Source of the DNA: Kitasatospora atroaurantiaca
GTDB lineage: Bacteria; Actinomycetota; Actinomycetes; Streptomycetales; Streptomycetaceae
Assembly: GCF_007828955.1 (NCBI RefSeq)
Contig: NZ_VIVR01000001.1
Coordinates: forward strand, 2,232,001-2,296,000
Direction of reading: 5' to 3'
Length of the DNA: 64,000 nt
The notes under the pieces were generated by a model. The model was not told the DNA's origin. It saw only the letters and a list, made by a program, of their open reading frames with translations, and made no database searches. This document shows, in pieces, positions 31,837 to 41,411 of the stretch. The number at the start of each line of letters is the position of its first letter. The stretch's first letter is position 1. Made by a program: the position numbers and the translations under genes.

Positions 31837-33053
31837 TGACCGGCACATGGGGTACCGTCCAGCTCTCCCGCACGACCCTGCGCGAGACGTTCACCGTCGC
31901 CGAAGGGTCCAGCGACGCACGCACCCTGGACCTGGACGGGCAGGAGTCCAACCCGCCGCTCACCCGCAGCGTGCTGGTGGCCCGTCACGACAACATCCTC
32001 GCCATGGAGCAGGGCGTGCCGCTGCCTGTGACGTGGACGGACAAGCCGGAGCGCAACGGCTACTACAGCGTCAAGACCGCTGGCGCCGCGCTGCGGGAGT
32101 ACGTCAACGACACGGTGACGTCCAGCTGGAAGATCGCACTGGAGCGCCTCGGCGCAGCCTCCGAGGTCGACCTGCAGAGCAGGCTCACCGGCGTCGTCCG
32201 CCTCAACGACTTCTCCCTGACCGGGGAGACGTGGCACGCCCCGCCGATCGGCCACACCACCTACTACACCGGCGCGACCAGCCCCTCCACCATGACCCGC
32301 ACGGGTGCTGACGGTGCGATGACCGTGTACCGCAGCATCCCCACCAACGCCTCCCCCCGCTGGGGCTGCGACCCGGCTGCGTACCTTGCCGGCCGGGTCC
32401 GGATCAACGACACGCTGGCGGCGACCGGCACTGGCTTCGAGATCGAGGGCACCGAGCAGCCGCTGCCCGTCGCCGCCTGGACGCTCGGAAACGCCCTCGT
32501 CAACATCGTGCCCAGCGCCAGCGCTGGGGTCCTGGACGTGCAGGCCTACACGGGCGGCGCCTGGCACTCCAAGCTGTGGAACGTCACAGTGGGCGGCGCC
32601 AACGTCGCGGCATGGGACAGCGCCGCAATCCTGCGCAACGACCCGGAGCAGTGCGTGCTGCGGCTCACCGCCCCGCGCTCGCCCGGCCGCGTCACCCTCG
32701 ACCTCACCCTGCGGCGGGGCTCGCGCACCGTCGAGGGCTACCTGCAGTCCGGCGCGGCCGCGACCCTCGCTGTGTACCTGCGCACCACCGAGACGAACAC
32801 CTCGGTGGCCGCGTCCGGGTACGTCGTCGCCACCAACAACGACGCCGACGGCAACAAGTTCGCCGCCGGGTCCGCCAGGTCGTTCACCGCGCACGCCAAC
32901 GGCGGCGTCTCCAAGACCTCGACCGCCACCCTCGACTTCTGGCTCGGCGTCGTCGCCGGCGGCAGCTCCGCCGTGTCCGGCGACGCCGCCACAGACCTAC
33001 GCAACATGTACATCGGGGCCCTGGCGGAGCAGACCTACACAGTGAGGCGCTGA
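31836..33053 (+). CDS. Distal tail/minor tail protein
   Basis: 405 aa, beta-rich throughout: GTWGTVQLSRTTLRETFTV at the start, then a central WKIALERLGAASEVDLQS and a C-terminal LSVYLRTTETNT-like barrel. The place between tape measure and tail-tip gene is that of the distal tail (Dit-like) protein joining tube and tip. Its ATG overlaps the tape measure stop (TGATG). Exact family not recognised. Confidence 0.7.
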   Translation: MTGTWGTVQLSRTTLRETFTVAEGSSDARTLDLDGQESNPPLTRSVLVARHDNILAMEQGVPLPVTWTDKPERNGYYSVKTAGAALREYVNDTVTSSWKIALERLGAASEVDLQSRLTGVVRLNDFSLTGETWHAPPIGHTTYYTGATSPSTMTRTGADGAMTVYRSIPTNASPRWGCDPAAYLAGRVRINDTLAATGTGFEIEGTEQPLPVAAWTLGNALVNIVPSASAGVLDVQAYTGGAWHSKLWNVTVGGANVAAWDSAAILRNDPEQCVLRLTAPRSPGRVTLDLTLRRGSRTVEGYLQSGAAATLAVYLRTTETNTSVAASGYVVATNNDADGNKFAAGSARSFTAHANGGVSKTSTATLDFWLGVVAGGSSAVSGDAATDLRNMYIGALAEQTYTVRR

Positions 33054-33054
33054 C

Positions 33055-35847
33055 GTGCCCGTAACCGACGTCCTCACCGCACTCGGCCGCTGGCAGATCG
33101 AACTCCTGCCGACAACCCCCCGCGAAGTCCTCGACGCCGTCGCACAGCTCGGGCACGTCGCCATCGTGGCCGGCCGCGTCGACCCACGGACCCACGGCGA
33201 CAACCTGCTCGCCGCGGCCCGCTACGTCGGGGTCGTCCGGACGAAGGTCCTCGCCGACGACGGCCGCACCCGCACCCCGGGTGACAAGGTCCAGATCGGC
33301 GGCGCCAGCATGGCGTTCTGGCTGGGCGATGAGGACGACAAGGGCGCGGTGATCGAGAACGCCACCACGTTCGCGTCCGCCTCCTTCGCAACCGCAGTCC
33401 GCGGGCTGCTGCCCGCCTCAGGCGCGGTCACCGAGGGCACCCTGTACTCGGTCACGGGCACGTACTCCGGGACGCACCAGTGGCAGTCCCCCCGCAAGGC
33501 GATCCAGTACGTCTGCGACACCATGTCCAGCACGTCGGTGCCGGTGTCGTGGCGGGTGAACGGCAACGGCACCCTCGACGCCGGACCCGAGTCGAACCTG
33601 TTCGTCACCACACCCTCGTGCGCGATCGTCAGCCGCGGCGCCGGCCAGGACATGAGCCTCCTCGCCCTGCCCGGCCAGCTGAACCTCGCGACGGACGTGG
33701 AGGATTTCACGACGCGTGTCGTGCTGCTGGCGCAGGGCGAGGGCGCGTCCACGGCGACCGGCTCGGCGAACATCAGCCCCGGGCTGAACCCGTACAAGGA
33801 CATCCACGGCAACACGGTCGCGCTGACGCGCATGGTGTCGGAGTCCGGCACCAGCCAGGTCAACGCCACGATCCGGGCGCAGCTCGCCCTCTCCCAGTTC
33901 GTCGCCGCGCACAACGCGCTGACGTTGACCACCGCGGACTACGACGTCGACGGCAGCTTCGCGCCGGGTGACTACGTGTGGGCGTACGACCCGGACAAGG
34001 GCCTCGTCGACACGGCGAACGAGATCGTGTTCCGGGGCCTCCGTCTCAACCCGATCAAGCTCCAGGTCACGGAGACGACGTGGCCTGTGACGGACGGGCA
34101 CACGGTGGCGTACCGGTCCGCCGCCGGTGTGTGGACGGATCTCACGGACTACGTCCAGTTCGAGCAGCAGGGCACGACTCAGGTCGTCGTCGGGGACTTT
34201 GAGCGGCAGCTGGCCAACTCCTCGGCAGAGCCGGTTGGGTCCCGGCCGACCGCCGACACCTCGATCCCAGGCGTCCCGACGTTCATCACCCCGTTCTCCG
34301 GGGCCGCGTACCTCGACAACAGGGGCTTCACCCGAAGCAAGGTCATCGTCTCCTGGAACGCCCCCAACAACACCGACGGCTCCACGATCCTCGACGGCGA
34401 CCACTACGAGGTCCGCTACGCCGTCGACACCGACCTCATCTACCCCGCGACGTGGGCGCAGCTCTCCCAAGTCCGGTGGGAAGACCTGCAGGAGTGGCGG
34501 CAGCCGTTCGCCGCGCCGACCGGGCACTGGGACATCGCGTACGTCGCCTGGGGCACCACCACCGTGCAGCTGCAGGACCTTGCGCCCGGTGTCGGCTACG
34601 ACGTGCAGATCCGTGCCGTCGACAAGGCCGGCAACGCCGGGGCGTGGTCCGGGACCACCACCTTCATCGCGACGGCCGACAACATCCCGCCCAGCACGCC
34701 CGCGGCCCCGTCCGTGGCCGGCTCGCGGATCGCCCTGCAGATCACGCATACGCTCGGCAAGGCGACGGGCGGCACCTACAACCTGGAGTCGGACCTCCAC
34801 CATCTGGAGATCCATGTCGAGTACGAGCCGACGTTCACGCCGTCGCCGACCACCCTGAAGGGCAAGGTCTCCGCGACGGCGGGCATGATCCAGGCGCAGA
34901 TCCCCGTCGTCACCACCGTGCAGGTCGAAGAGACGTCCACCCGGTACGTGCGGGTCGTCGCCGTCGACATCGCGGGCAACAAGTCCGCCCCATCCGTCGC
35001 CGCGTCCGCGACCGCGCTGCTGATCGACGATGCGCACATCTCTGACCTGACCGTCACCAAGGTCACCGCCGGCACCATCTCGGCGGACTGGATCGTCGGC
35101 GCCCGCATCAAGACCGCCGACACCGGTACCCGCGTCGAACTCAACTCCAGTGGCCTGCAGGCGTACAACGCCAACGGCGACCAGACCGTCAACGTCGCGG
35201 CCGCCGATGGCTCGGTCAGCATCATCGGCCAGCTGAAGTCCGGCACGTCCGGCCACCGCATCGAGATCAACCCGACCGCCACGCTCCTGCCCGAGATCCG
35301 CATGTACGCCAACAGCGGCTCCAACTACGGTTACCTCAACGCCGTGAGCTTCGGGTCAGACGCCAGCGTCGGCCTCAACTCCGGCACCTTCACCGTCGGC
35401 GCGGACACCCTCTTTGAGCGCCTCTACATGACCGAGAACAGCATCCAACTCGCGGTGGTGAAGACCGACCAGAGCCGGTTCGGCGGCTACGTCGCCCTCA
35501 ACCGAAGCAACGCCAGCATCGGCAACACAGACGGCACCACCGACGCCTTCGTCGCCGTCGGCAGCGACAACCGCATCACCATGGGCGGCAAGTGGGGCAA
35601 CTACGTCGCGGCCAGCTCCACCGACGCCATCTTCACCGGGTACCAGGACGTCGGCGGCTTCGCGATCTTCAGCTACCTGTACGGCCCGACCATGGCATCG
35701 ACCATGGCACCACTGGTCACACTCACTGACACCGGAAGCGTCAAGTCCTCGCAGGTCACCGCCAGCAACAGCACCGGCTTCACCGTCTCTCTCAGCGCGA
35801 CCTCATCGGCCGGCAGCTTCATCGCCTTCTGGGTCTTCCGGGTCTAA
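33055..35847 (+). CDS. Tail tip (hub) protein with fibronectin III domains
   Basis: 930 aa. The N-terminal 370 residues look like a tail-hub domain. Two fibronectin type III-like domains follow, at about 415-545 (KVIVSWNAPNNTDGSTILDG ... YDVQIRAVDKAGNAG) and 550-660 (VRVVAVDIAGNKS). The region 665-705 (DDAHISDLTVTKVTAGTIS) is the linker found in Tal/J-like tip proteins, and a beta-rich C-terminal region would contact the host. GTG start one base after the previous stop. Hub identity from layout and position. Confidence 0.78.
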   Translation: MPVTDVLTALGRWQIELLPTTPREVLDAVAQLGHVAIVAGRVDPRTHGDNLLAAARYVGVVRTKVLADDGRTRTPGDKVQIGGASMAFWLGDEDDKGAVIENATTFASASFATAVRGLLPASGAVTEGTLYSVTGTYSGTHQWQSPRKAIQYVCDTMSSTSVPVSWRVNGNGTLDAGPESNLFVTTPSCAIVSRGAGQDMSLLALPGQLNLATDVEDFTTRVVLLAQGEGASTATGSANISPGLNPYKDIHGNTVALTRMVSESGTSQVNATIRAQLALSQFVAAHNALTLTTADYDVDGSFAPGDYVWAYDPDKGLVDTANEIVFRGLRLNPIKLQVTETTWPVTDGHTVAYRSAAGVWTDLTDYVQFEQQGTTQVVVGDFERQLANSSAEPVGSRPTADTSIPGVPTFITPFSGAAYLDNRGFTRSKVIVSWNAPNNTDGSTILDGDHYEVRYAVDTDLIYPATWAQLSQVRWEDLQEWRQPFAAPTGHWDIAYVAWGTTTVQLQDLAPGVGYDVQIRAVDKAGNAGAWSGTTTFIATADNIPPSTPAAPSVAGSRIALQITHTLGKATGGTYNLESDLHHLEIHVEYEPTFTPSPTTLKGKVSATAGMIQAQIPVVTTVQVEETSTRYVRVVAVDIAGNKSAPSVAASATALLIDDAHISDLTVTKVTAGTISADWIVGARIKTADTGTRVELNSSGLQAYNANGDQTVNVAAADGSVSIIGQLKSGTSGHRIEINPTATLLPEIRMYANSGSNYGYLNAVSFGSDASVGLNSGTFTVGADTLFERLYMTENSIQLAVVKTDQSRFGGYVALNRSNASIGNTDGTTDAFVAVGSDNRITMGGKWGNYVAASSTDAIFTGYQDVGGFAIFSYLYGPTMASTMAPLVTLTDTGSVKSSQVTASNSTGFTVSLSATSSAGSFIAFWVFRV

Positions 35848-35856
35848 GGAGCCTCC

Positions 35857-36327
35857 ATGCAGACCACGTACACGATCGCGGATGTCCAGGCCGTCCGGCT
35901 CGGCGACATGGACGCCTTCCGCGTGGTCTTCCGCAGGGACGACGGTCTCCTGCACGGACTTCTCTTCCCGGCCGACACCCTCGCCTGGCGGTCTGCGGAG
36001 CTCGGTATCGACCCCGCTGACACCGAGACGCTGCTCGACATCGTCCTCCACGAGCCTTTTGTCACCAGTGATCCACCCGTCGGCGAAGGCTCCCAAGCGC
36101 CCGCCCGTGAGCCGCACCTCGCGCGGATCGCCGAGGCAAAGCGCCGCGTCACCATCACCACCCGCCCCGATGGCCCGGCTGATCCGCTCGACGTCATCCG
36201 CCGGCACGTCGTCCACCCGGACCGCGTCCGGGACATCCAGCACCGGCTTCGCGGCATCCGGCCGACCGAACCGCCCATCGACGACTCCGCTACCCGCCGC
36301 CACAACGACCCGCACTGGACTGCCTGA
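35857..36327 (+). CDS. Phage protein of the tail-tip region (156 aa)
   Basis: 156 aa. Starts MQTTYTIADVQAVRLGDMDA after AGGAG; ends with HLRGIRPTE-like basic tail. No recognised domain or signal. ATG of the fibre gene overlaps its stop. Probably a small tail-tip component or fibre assembly factor. Confidence 0.5.
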   Translation: MQTTYTIADVQAVRLGDMDAFRVVFRRDDGLLHGLLFPADTLAWRSAELGIDPADTETLLDIVLHEPFVTSDPPVGEGSQAPAREPHLARIAEAKRRVTITTRPDGPADPLDVIRRHVVHPDRVRDIQHRLRGIRPTEPPIDDSATRRHNDPHWTA

Positions 36328-37577
36328 TGTCGACCACCACCACGCGCCTCGGCCTGTACAAGACCGCCTCGGACGGCTCCGAGCTCGTCAACGTCGTCAC
36401 CGACCTCCTCAACAACCTGGACGCGCTCGACCTCGCTGCGGGCTCGCAGGTCGTCACCTCCTCGACCAGGCCGTCCAGCCCGTTCTCGGGCAAGCACATC
36501 CTGGAGTCCGACACCTCCTACCGGTCCTACTTCCACAACGGGACGGCCCCGGCGTCCGGCGGCTGGGTCGAGTACCCGAACAACAGCGGGACGTACGGCG
36601 GGCAGGTGTGGGCCAGCCGCGCCACGAACGCCACCACCCTGCGCGTGGCCAACACCTTCGGCGGGGGCAACACCGCGGCCTCCGTCCTCACCGAGCACGC
36701 CGCGGCCGCCGGCGTCGCCTACGGCGCCCGCGTCTCCGGCGACAGCCAGGACCGGATCCAGATCCGCGCGGACGGGCGCATCGACCTCGGCCCCGGCTCG
36801 GGTGCCCGCGACACCAGCTGGTACCGGTCCGCAGCCGGCGAAATCACCAGCGACGGGGCGTTCCGGCTGCCTTCGACAACCGACGTCAGTCTCAGCTCGA
36901 CCGGCCACGCGTTCCAGATCGGGCCCAGCTCCGGGCTCAACGTGCGCATGGACAACAACGAGATCCAGGCCGTCAATAACGGGGCGGCGTCAATCCTGCT
37001 GCTCCAGGCGGACAGCGGCCCGGCGAGCTTCTTCGGCAACGCCGCTTCACCTACCACCTACACCTTGACCGTCAATGGGAACCTCACGGTCAATGGCGTC
37101 GGCCAGGTGCTGTTCGCGAGGAAGACCGCCGACGAATCCGTGACGAGCAGCACGACCCTGCAGGACGACAATCACCTGACCGTTGCCGTCGCGGCCAACG
37201 CCGTCTATGAGTTCGAGCTGATGCTCATGGCGCAGACCGCGAACAGCGACGTTGCCGGGGACATCAAGGTTGGGTTCACGTTCCCGTCCGCCGCAACGCT
37301 TCACTTCACCGGCACGGGTCCGAACAATGCTGACTTGAGCGGCGCTACGTCGAGCAACTCGAACGGCGAGTGGATTGCCCGTAACGGTGCCACCTCCGGC
37401 TCCACCACCATTCCCTACGGCATGTCCGGCATCGCCATCGGCGTCCTCCTCAAGGGCCTTCTCATCACCGGCGCGAACGCGGGGAACCTGCAACTCCAGT
37501 GGGCGCAGAACGCGTCGGACCCCGACGCGCTGACGATGCTGACCGGAAGCTGGATGAGGGCCGACCGCGTCGCCTGA
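36327..37577 (+). CDS. Tail fibre/receptor-binding protein
   Basis: 416 aa. The N-terminus (STTTTRLGLYKTASDGSELV, then VVTDLLNNLDALDLAAG) is the attachment segment of many actinophage fibres. A beta-helix-like middle (about 140-250) follows, then a C-terminal domain from about 260 (ARKTADESVTSSTTLQDDNH...) of the jelly-roll type seen at fibre tips. It is the last plus-strand gene before the opposed glycosylation cassette, and its stop meets the convergent gene's stop. Receptor unknown. Confidence 0.78.
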   Translation: MSTTTTRLGLYKTASDGSELVNVVTDLLNNLDALDLAAGSQVVTSSTRPSSPFSGKHILESDTSYRSYFHNGTAPASGGWVEYPNNSGTYGGQVWASRATNATTLRVANTFGGGNTAASVLTEHAAAAGVAYGARVSGDSQDRIQIRADGRIDLGPGSGARDTSWYRSAAGEITSDGAFRLPSTTDVSLSSTGHAFQIGPSSGLNVRMDNNEIQAVNNGAASILLLQADSGPASFFGNAASPTTYTLTVNGNLTVNGVGQVLFARKTADESVTSSTTLQDDNHLTVAVAANAVYEFELMLMAQTANSDVAGDIKVGFTFPSAATLHFTGTGPNNADLSGATSSNSNGEWIARNGATSGSTTIPYGMSGIAIGVLLKGLLITGANAGNLQLQWAQNASDPDALTMLTGSWMRADRVA

Positions 37578-37775
37578 TCAGTACTCTGCGGGCTGCGCGG
37601 GGGGAGACGTCAGGTCGGCGATCTGCCCCCGCAGGGTCGCGTTCTCTTCCTCCAACTGCTGGTTGCGTTCTTCCAGGTCGACGATGGCAATGTCCCTGAG
37701 GATGATGTCGTTGAGCATGTTGCCGGCGCGGGCCTGGTAGACGGGGAGCGCCTTGTTCGGGTCGATGGTTGCCAT
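37578..37775 (-). CDS. Small coiled-coil protein (65 aa)
   Basis: 65 aa. After MATIDPNKALPVYQARAGNM comes a heptad helix (IAIVDLEERNQQLEEENATLRGQIADL) that should form a coiled coil, and a Pro tail. It is the last gene of the minus-strand cassette. In similar actinophage loci a short coiled-coil gene accompanies fibre genes; a structural or assembly role is inferred. Confidence 0.6.
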   Translation of the reverse strand: MATIDPNKALPVYQARAGNMLNDIILRDIAIVDLEERNQQLEEENATLRGQIADLTSPPAQPAEY

Positions 37776-37799
37776 GGTGCTGCCTTCCTTGTGCGGGGT

Positions 37800-38396
37800 T
37801 CAGGTGGCGGCGTCGCCGCGGTCGGGCTGGCCGCTGGTGTTCTGGCCGTGCGCGTTCCAGATCCAGGTCCTGCGCGGGTGGTGGACGATGCGGCCGCCCT
37901 GGGCGATGCACTCCACGGTGAACTGGAAGTCCTCGCCGTAGCGCTCGCCGTGGATGCGCGCGCCGGGCGGGGGCTCGCGGAAACCAACGGCCTGCGCGAG
38001 CCCCGTGCGGACCAGGGTGGTGATGGTGGTCTGGGTCGGGTGCTCGGGGTCGAAAACCTTCCCGAAGTGCGGCAGCGGGTCGTGGCCGAAGCCGATGGCC
38101 TCGTACCAGCTGAAGCAGTAGTCCGCGCCCGTGCGCTCGGCACAGGCCATCAGCTCCGCCAGGTGGTTGGGCTTCATCTGGTCGTCGGAGTCGAGGAACG
38201 CCACCCACTCCGTCGTGACCTTCATCAGACCGCGATGGCGGGTCGCGGCGGCGCCGGCCCGGTCGAGGTCCTGCTCGACGACAACGGCTGCCGCAGGCAG
38301 GGTCTGCCCGAGCACGCTGCCGACGGCCCGCTTGGTCATGCCGTTGCGGACCCGCGCGGGGTGGGTCGGCAGGACGACGGTGATTCTTCGCTGCAT
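37800..38396 (-). CDS. Family 2-type glycosyltransferase (GT-A fold)
   Basis: 198 aa from the ATG at 38396. Opens ITVVLPTHPARVRNGMTKRAVGSVL and has the metal-binding acidic motif FLDSDD (about residue 71), characteristic of inverting GT-A enzymes, and a later GERYGEDFQF. The protein is short for the family, so it may act on a phage protein or small acceptor. One of three glycosyltransferases in this cassette. Confidence 0.75.
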   Translation of the reverse strand: MQRRITVVLPTHPARVRNGMTKRAVGSVLGQTLPAAAVVVEQDLDRAGAAATRHRGLMKVTTEWVAFLDSDDQMKPNHLAELMACAERTGADYCFSWYEAIGFGHDPLPHFGKVFDPEHPTQTTITTLVRTGLAQAVGFREPPPGARIHGERYGEDFQFTVECIAQGGRIVHHPRRTWIWNAHGQNTSGQPDRGDAAT

Positions 38397-38398
38397 GG

Positions 38399-38662
38399 TC
38401 ACTCCTCGGAGATCTCGGCACGGCATCGGGTGAGGGCGAAGTCGAGGAGGCCCATCAGGCGGTGGTAGGGCAGGGAGTCCCCGTCGGGGAGCAGGGTCCC
38501 GATCTGGGTCACGCCCCTGCCCTCGTCGTCGATGCGTTGGCAGGCGACAACGATGACCCACTCCGTCGGGAGGCCCTCGAACTCCTCTACTTCCAGGACA
38601 GCGTGCAGCGCCGCCTCCAACCGCTCGTAGGCCGCCCGGGCGGTGGGGTTCCGCTCAGCCAC
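38399..38662 (-). CDS. Hypothetical protein (87 aa)
   Basis: 87 aa (ARAAYERLEAALHAVLEVEE, then WVIVVACQRIDDEGRGV and LLDFALTRCRAEISEE). No catalytic motif. It lies two bases upstream of the glycosyltransferase start and overlaps the epimerase stop, so it is co-transcribed. Function unknown. Confidence 0.55.
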   Translation of the reverse strand: MAERNPTARAAYERLEAALHAVLEVEEFEGLPTEWVIVVACQRIDDEGRGVTQIGTLLPDGDSLPYHRLMGLLDFALTRCRAEISEE

Positions 38663-39536
38663 GGCCGACCTCCAGAGCCCGGCGCACGCCCTCTTCCAGG
38701 CTCACCCGGGGCCGGTAGAACCCGAGCAGCCGGGCCGGGTCGGCGACGCGGTACTGCACTCCGTCCGGAGCGTCGAGGCGGTGCTTCAACTGCGGCCGGT
38801 ACCCGGCCTCGCGGCACACGATCTCGGCCAGCTCGTCGAAGCTCGTCGCCCGGCCGGTCCCGAGGTTCACCGGGCCGGTCACGTCCTGGTCCACTGCGGC
38901 CAGCGTGGCGGCCACGACATCGTCGATGTGGATCCAGTCGCGCACCTGCCGGCCCGAGCCCCAGATCTCGTACGGGTCCTCGCGTCGCAGCGCCCGGCCG
39001 ATGAACGCCGGGAAGGGGTAGGCCGGTGACTGGCTGGGACCGTACCCGGACATCGGGCGCAGCACGTGCACGCGGCAGCCCTCCGCCTCGGCGTACGGCA
39101 CGAGCTGCTCGCCGGTGAGCTTCGCGAGCCCGTACGTTGCGTCCGGCCGGCCGGGCCTGGCGAGGTCGATGTCGTCCTCGGTGAGCCGGTGCCCGGAGCC
39201 CTCGCCCTGCAGCTCCACCGGGTAGGCCGCAGAGCTGGAGTAGTAGACGGCCCTCGGAGTCTTCGTGGCCGCGAGCCAGCGCATGAACCACGAGTCCAAG
39301 GCCAGGTTCGTCGCGACGCCGAGCGGCGAGCCGTCAATGGAGGCGCGGCCGCCCACGATCGCGGCGCAGTGAATCGCCAGCTCGTAGCGGGTGCGGTCAC
39401 GGCGGAAGAACTCCAGGGCGTCGCCGATGTGCGCGGCCCGCAGGTCACATGTCGTCACGGTGTGGCCGCGCCGGTCCAGCTCGCGGTGGAGGTGGCGGCC
39501 GATGAAACCGGCCGAGCCGGTGAGGAGGACTCGCAT
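38655..39536 (-). CDS. NAD-dependent nucleotide-sugar epimerase/dehydratase (SDR)
   Basis: 293 aa. Extended SDR with the NAD motif LLTGSAGFIGRHL at residues 5-17, YSSSAAY with the catalytic Ser region, and YGLAK (Y-x-x-x-K), then RDWIHIDDVV. Such enzymes convert NDP-sugars (for example to rhamnose, fucose or galactose forms) for glycosylation. The ATG at 39536 is chosen over the long upstream frame because the family N-terminus begins exactly there. It supplies sugars for the three transferases in the cassette. Confidence 0.85.
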   Translation of the reverse strand: MRVLLTGSAGFIGRHLHRELDRRGHTVTTCDLRAAHIGDALEFFRRDRTRYELAIHCAAIVGGRASIDGSPLGVATNLALDSWFMRWLAATKTPRAVYYSSSAAYPVELQGEGSGHRLTEDDIDLARPGRPDATYGLAKLTGEQLVPYAEAEGCRVHVLRPMSGYGPSQSPAYPFPAFIGRALRREDPYEIWGSGRQVRDWIHIDDVVAATLAAVDQDVTGPVNLGTGRATSFDELAEIVCREAGYRPQLKHRLDAPDGVQYRVADPARLLGFYRPRVSLEEGVRRALEVGRG

Positions 39537-39538
39537 TG

Positions 39539-40624
39539 TCAGAACACCTCGACGTCGAACTCGGCGTTGTAGTTGGGCTGTGGCCAGCCGTACGGCTGGG
39601 CGGGGCGCCAGCCGCACCGGGACCGGTCCTCTGCGACAGAGGCCGCGATCCGGGCGCAAGACTCCTCGGGCCAGCGGCCCCGTTCCACGGCGGCCGCCGA
39701 CACCTTGACCGCGGAGCCGTGGACCCCGTCGCCTTTCCAGGTGTGGTTGCGGAAGGGGATGCCGGCCCGGCTGGTCCAGTCGACCGACCAGGACTCCGTC
39801 TTGCGGCCGCGGCGCCGCCCAGTGCGGACCTTCTCCAGTTGCAGCTCGACCATGTGGGTGTCGCCCTCGGGCATCGTCACGCGGCCGGGCCTCGGCTGCC
39901 CGATCTTGTCGTACTCGTGGCGGACCGGGCCGAGCCACCGGTCGAGGAGGTTGATGACCGTTGAGCCCTGCTGCCAGCGTGGTGTGCTGCGGCTCCACTC
40001 GTCGCGCTTGGCCCACAGCTTCCACGACAGCCGGCCGTCGCCGATGTCCAGGCCCGTGACGCGGGAGTCATAGCCGCGCGGGTTGAGGCGGCGTTGGAGC
40101 CAGGTGCCGTGGTCTTCGGTGTGGAGGTAGAGGGCGAAGATCGGGTTGATCCGCAGGTGGACGGCGAGGACGTGCTCGCTGCCTGCGTTGCCGACCTTGA
40201 GCTCGATGCTGGCGCCGCCGAAGGACTTCCCGAGGATGAGCTGCCCCCCGATGGTTCCGGTAGGGCCGGCGGGCCAGCGGCCGGGGACGGTAGGCGGGAT
40301 GTACGGCCCGGTGTGCTCGGTCTTGGCGGGTGGTGGGGTGTCGCTGAACGGGCCGGTGTAGCGGGCGCCGATGCTCCACTGCGAGGGGTCGAGGGCGGCT
40401 TGGGGGTTGGGGCGGAGGCCGCAGCGGTGGCAGGCGACCCAGCGGGCTGCCCGGTCGCTACTGCCATCGGGCCCGTAGCCGTCGACGACGGGACGGTGCC
40501 CGAAGACGCGGCAGAGGAGGATCAGGCGGGGCAGGCCGCCGAGCCAGAAGCTCCGGTTGCTGACGGTCCCGGCCTTGTGGCCGTCCACCTTCTCGTTGTT
40601 GAGGGCGTGCCAGCGCAGGCTCAC
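39539..40624 (-). CDS. Phage hypothetical protein (361 aa)
   Basis: 361 aa. An N-terminal zinc-binding-like pair CHRCG (residues 65-69) is followed by a beta-rich body (GTIGGQLILGKSFGGASIELKV) and a C-terminal Trp/Tyr region ending FDVEVF. No enzyme motif recognised. It overlaps the methyltransferase stop (ATGA) and sits between the methyltransferase and epimerase genes, so it probably belongs to the glycosylation cassette. Confidence 0.5.
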   Translation of the reverse strand: MSLRWHALNNEKVDGHKAGTVSNRSFWLGGLPRLILLCRVFGHRPVVDGYGPDGSSDRAARWVACHRCGLRPNPQAALDPSQWSIGARYTGPFSDTPPPAKTEHTGPYIPPTVPGRWPAGPTGTIGGQLILGKSFGGASIELKVGNAGSEHVLAVHLRINPIFALYLHTEDHGTWLQRRLNPRGYDSRVTGLDIGDGRLSWKLWAKRDEWSRSTPRWQQGSTVINLLDRWLGPVRHEYDKIGQPRPGRVTMPEGDTHMVELQLEKVRTGRRRGRKTESWSVDWTSRAGIPFRNHTWKGDGVHGSAVKVSAAAVERGRWPEESCARIAASVAEDRSRCGWRPAQPYGWPQPNYNAEFDVEVF

Positions 40625-41247
40625 GACCGCTCCCCGAGGATCAACTGGAACTGCCCGACGGTTTCGTGGCGCAGCACGGTGTAGCCGCCCTGTTCGATGA
40701 GCGCCCGGTAGCCATCGTGGTCAAACGCCCATGCGTGGCATTCGTCGTGGGACTCCGGAGTCTCGTTCCACGGGCTCGACGCCACCAGGTAGCGGGAGTG
40801 CTTGCCGATCCAGCGGACGGCCCTGTGCGGGTCGGCGAGGTGCTCCAAGACCTCGGTGGTCACCGTGGTGAGGCCGAATCGCACGATCGAGGAGTCGGCG
40901 CCGAACACATCGAGCGCCTCGGCCCGAACGCCACGCTCTGCCCAGCCTGCCGAGTTGGAGGGCTGGAAGTCGTAGCCCCAGGCGTCGATGTCTCCGAGGT
41001 GGCCCAGCAGCGACAGCAACCCGCCGTCACCGCAGCCGAGATCGGAGACCGTGTGGTGCCCGATGGGCTCGCCACTGGTGTTCTTGCGCCAGCACTTCAG
41101 CGCCGCTGCGTTAACCAACTCGGCGGCCATCTCCAGCCGGGGTCGGTGCACGGGCTGTTCGAGGTGCGGGGCCCGCTCACGGTGCTCGTGGAACTCAGGC
41201 GTGGAGACGTGCGGCACGTCGTCCGTGAAGAGCTTCCACTCGGTCAC
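40621..41247 (-). CDS. SAM-dependent methyltransferase (class I)
   Basis: 208 aa from the GTG at 41247. Motif I VSDLGCGDGGLLSLLGHLG (about 69-87), then YDFQPSN, and the post-motif VTTEVLEHLADPHRAV. This is a small-molecule or sugar methyltransferase type. The GTG overlaps the 55-aa gene's stop (GTGA). In the cassette it could methylate the sugar attached to a virion protein; target not readable. Confidence 0.75.
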   Translation of the reverse strand: MTEWKLFTDDVPHVSTPEFHEHRERAPHLEQPVHRPRLEMAAELVNAAALKCWRKNTSGEPIGHHTVSDLGCGDGGLLSLLGHLGDIDAWGYDFQPSNSAGWAERGVRAEALDVFGADSSIVRFGLTTVTTEVLEHLADPHRAVRWIGKHSRYLVASSPWNETPESHDECHAWAFDHDGYRALIEQGGYTVLRHETVGQFQLILGERS

Positions 41248-41411
41248 GACGCAGTCCCCTCGATGGCAGCCACAACAGCGGCAGCCAGGGGCGCGACCCA
41301 CTCCGCGTACTCGCTCTCGGGGTCGACCTCGTTCAGCCCGTAGTCCCAGAAGTCGAAGGCTCGGATCGCCTGCTCGGCGGCAGTCTGCTTGTTCTTGTTG
41401 CCCTTAGCCAC
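41244..41411 (-). CDS. Small hypothetical protein (55 aa)
   Basis: A 55-codon frame from a GTG at 41411 to a TGA at 41244-41246, overlapping the genes on both sides. The sequence (MAKGNKNKQTAAEQAIRAFD...) has a Lys/Asn-rich start and a hydrophobic VAPLAAAVVAAIE end. It is supported only by perfect overlaps with neighbours. Function unknown. Confidence 0.45.
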   Translation of the reverse strand: MAKGNKNKQTAAEQAIRAFDFWDYGLNEVDPESEYAEWVAPLAAAVVAAIEGTAS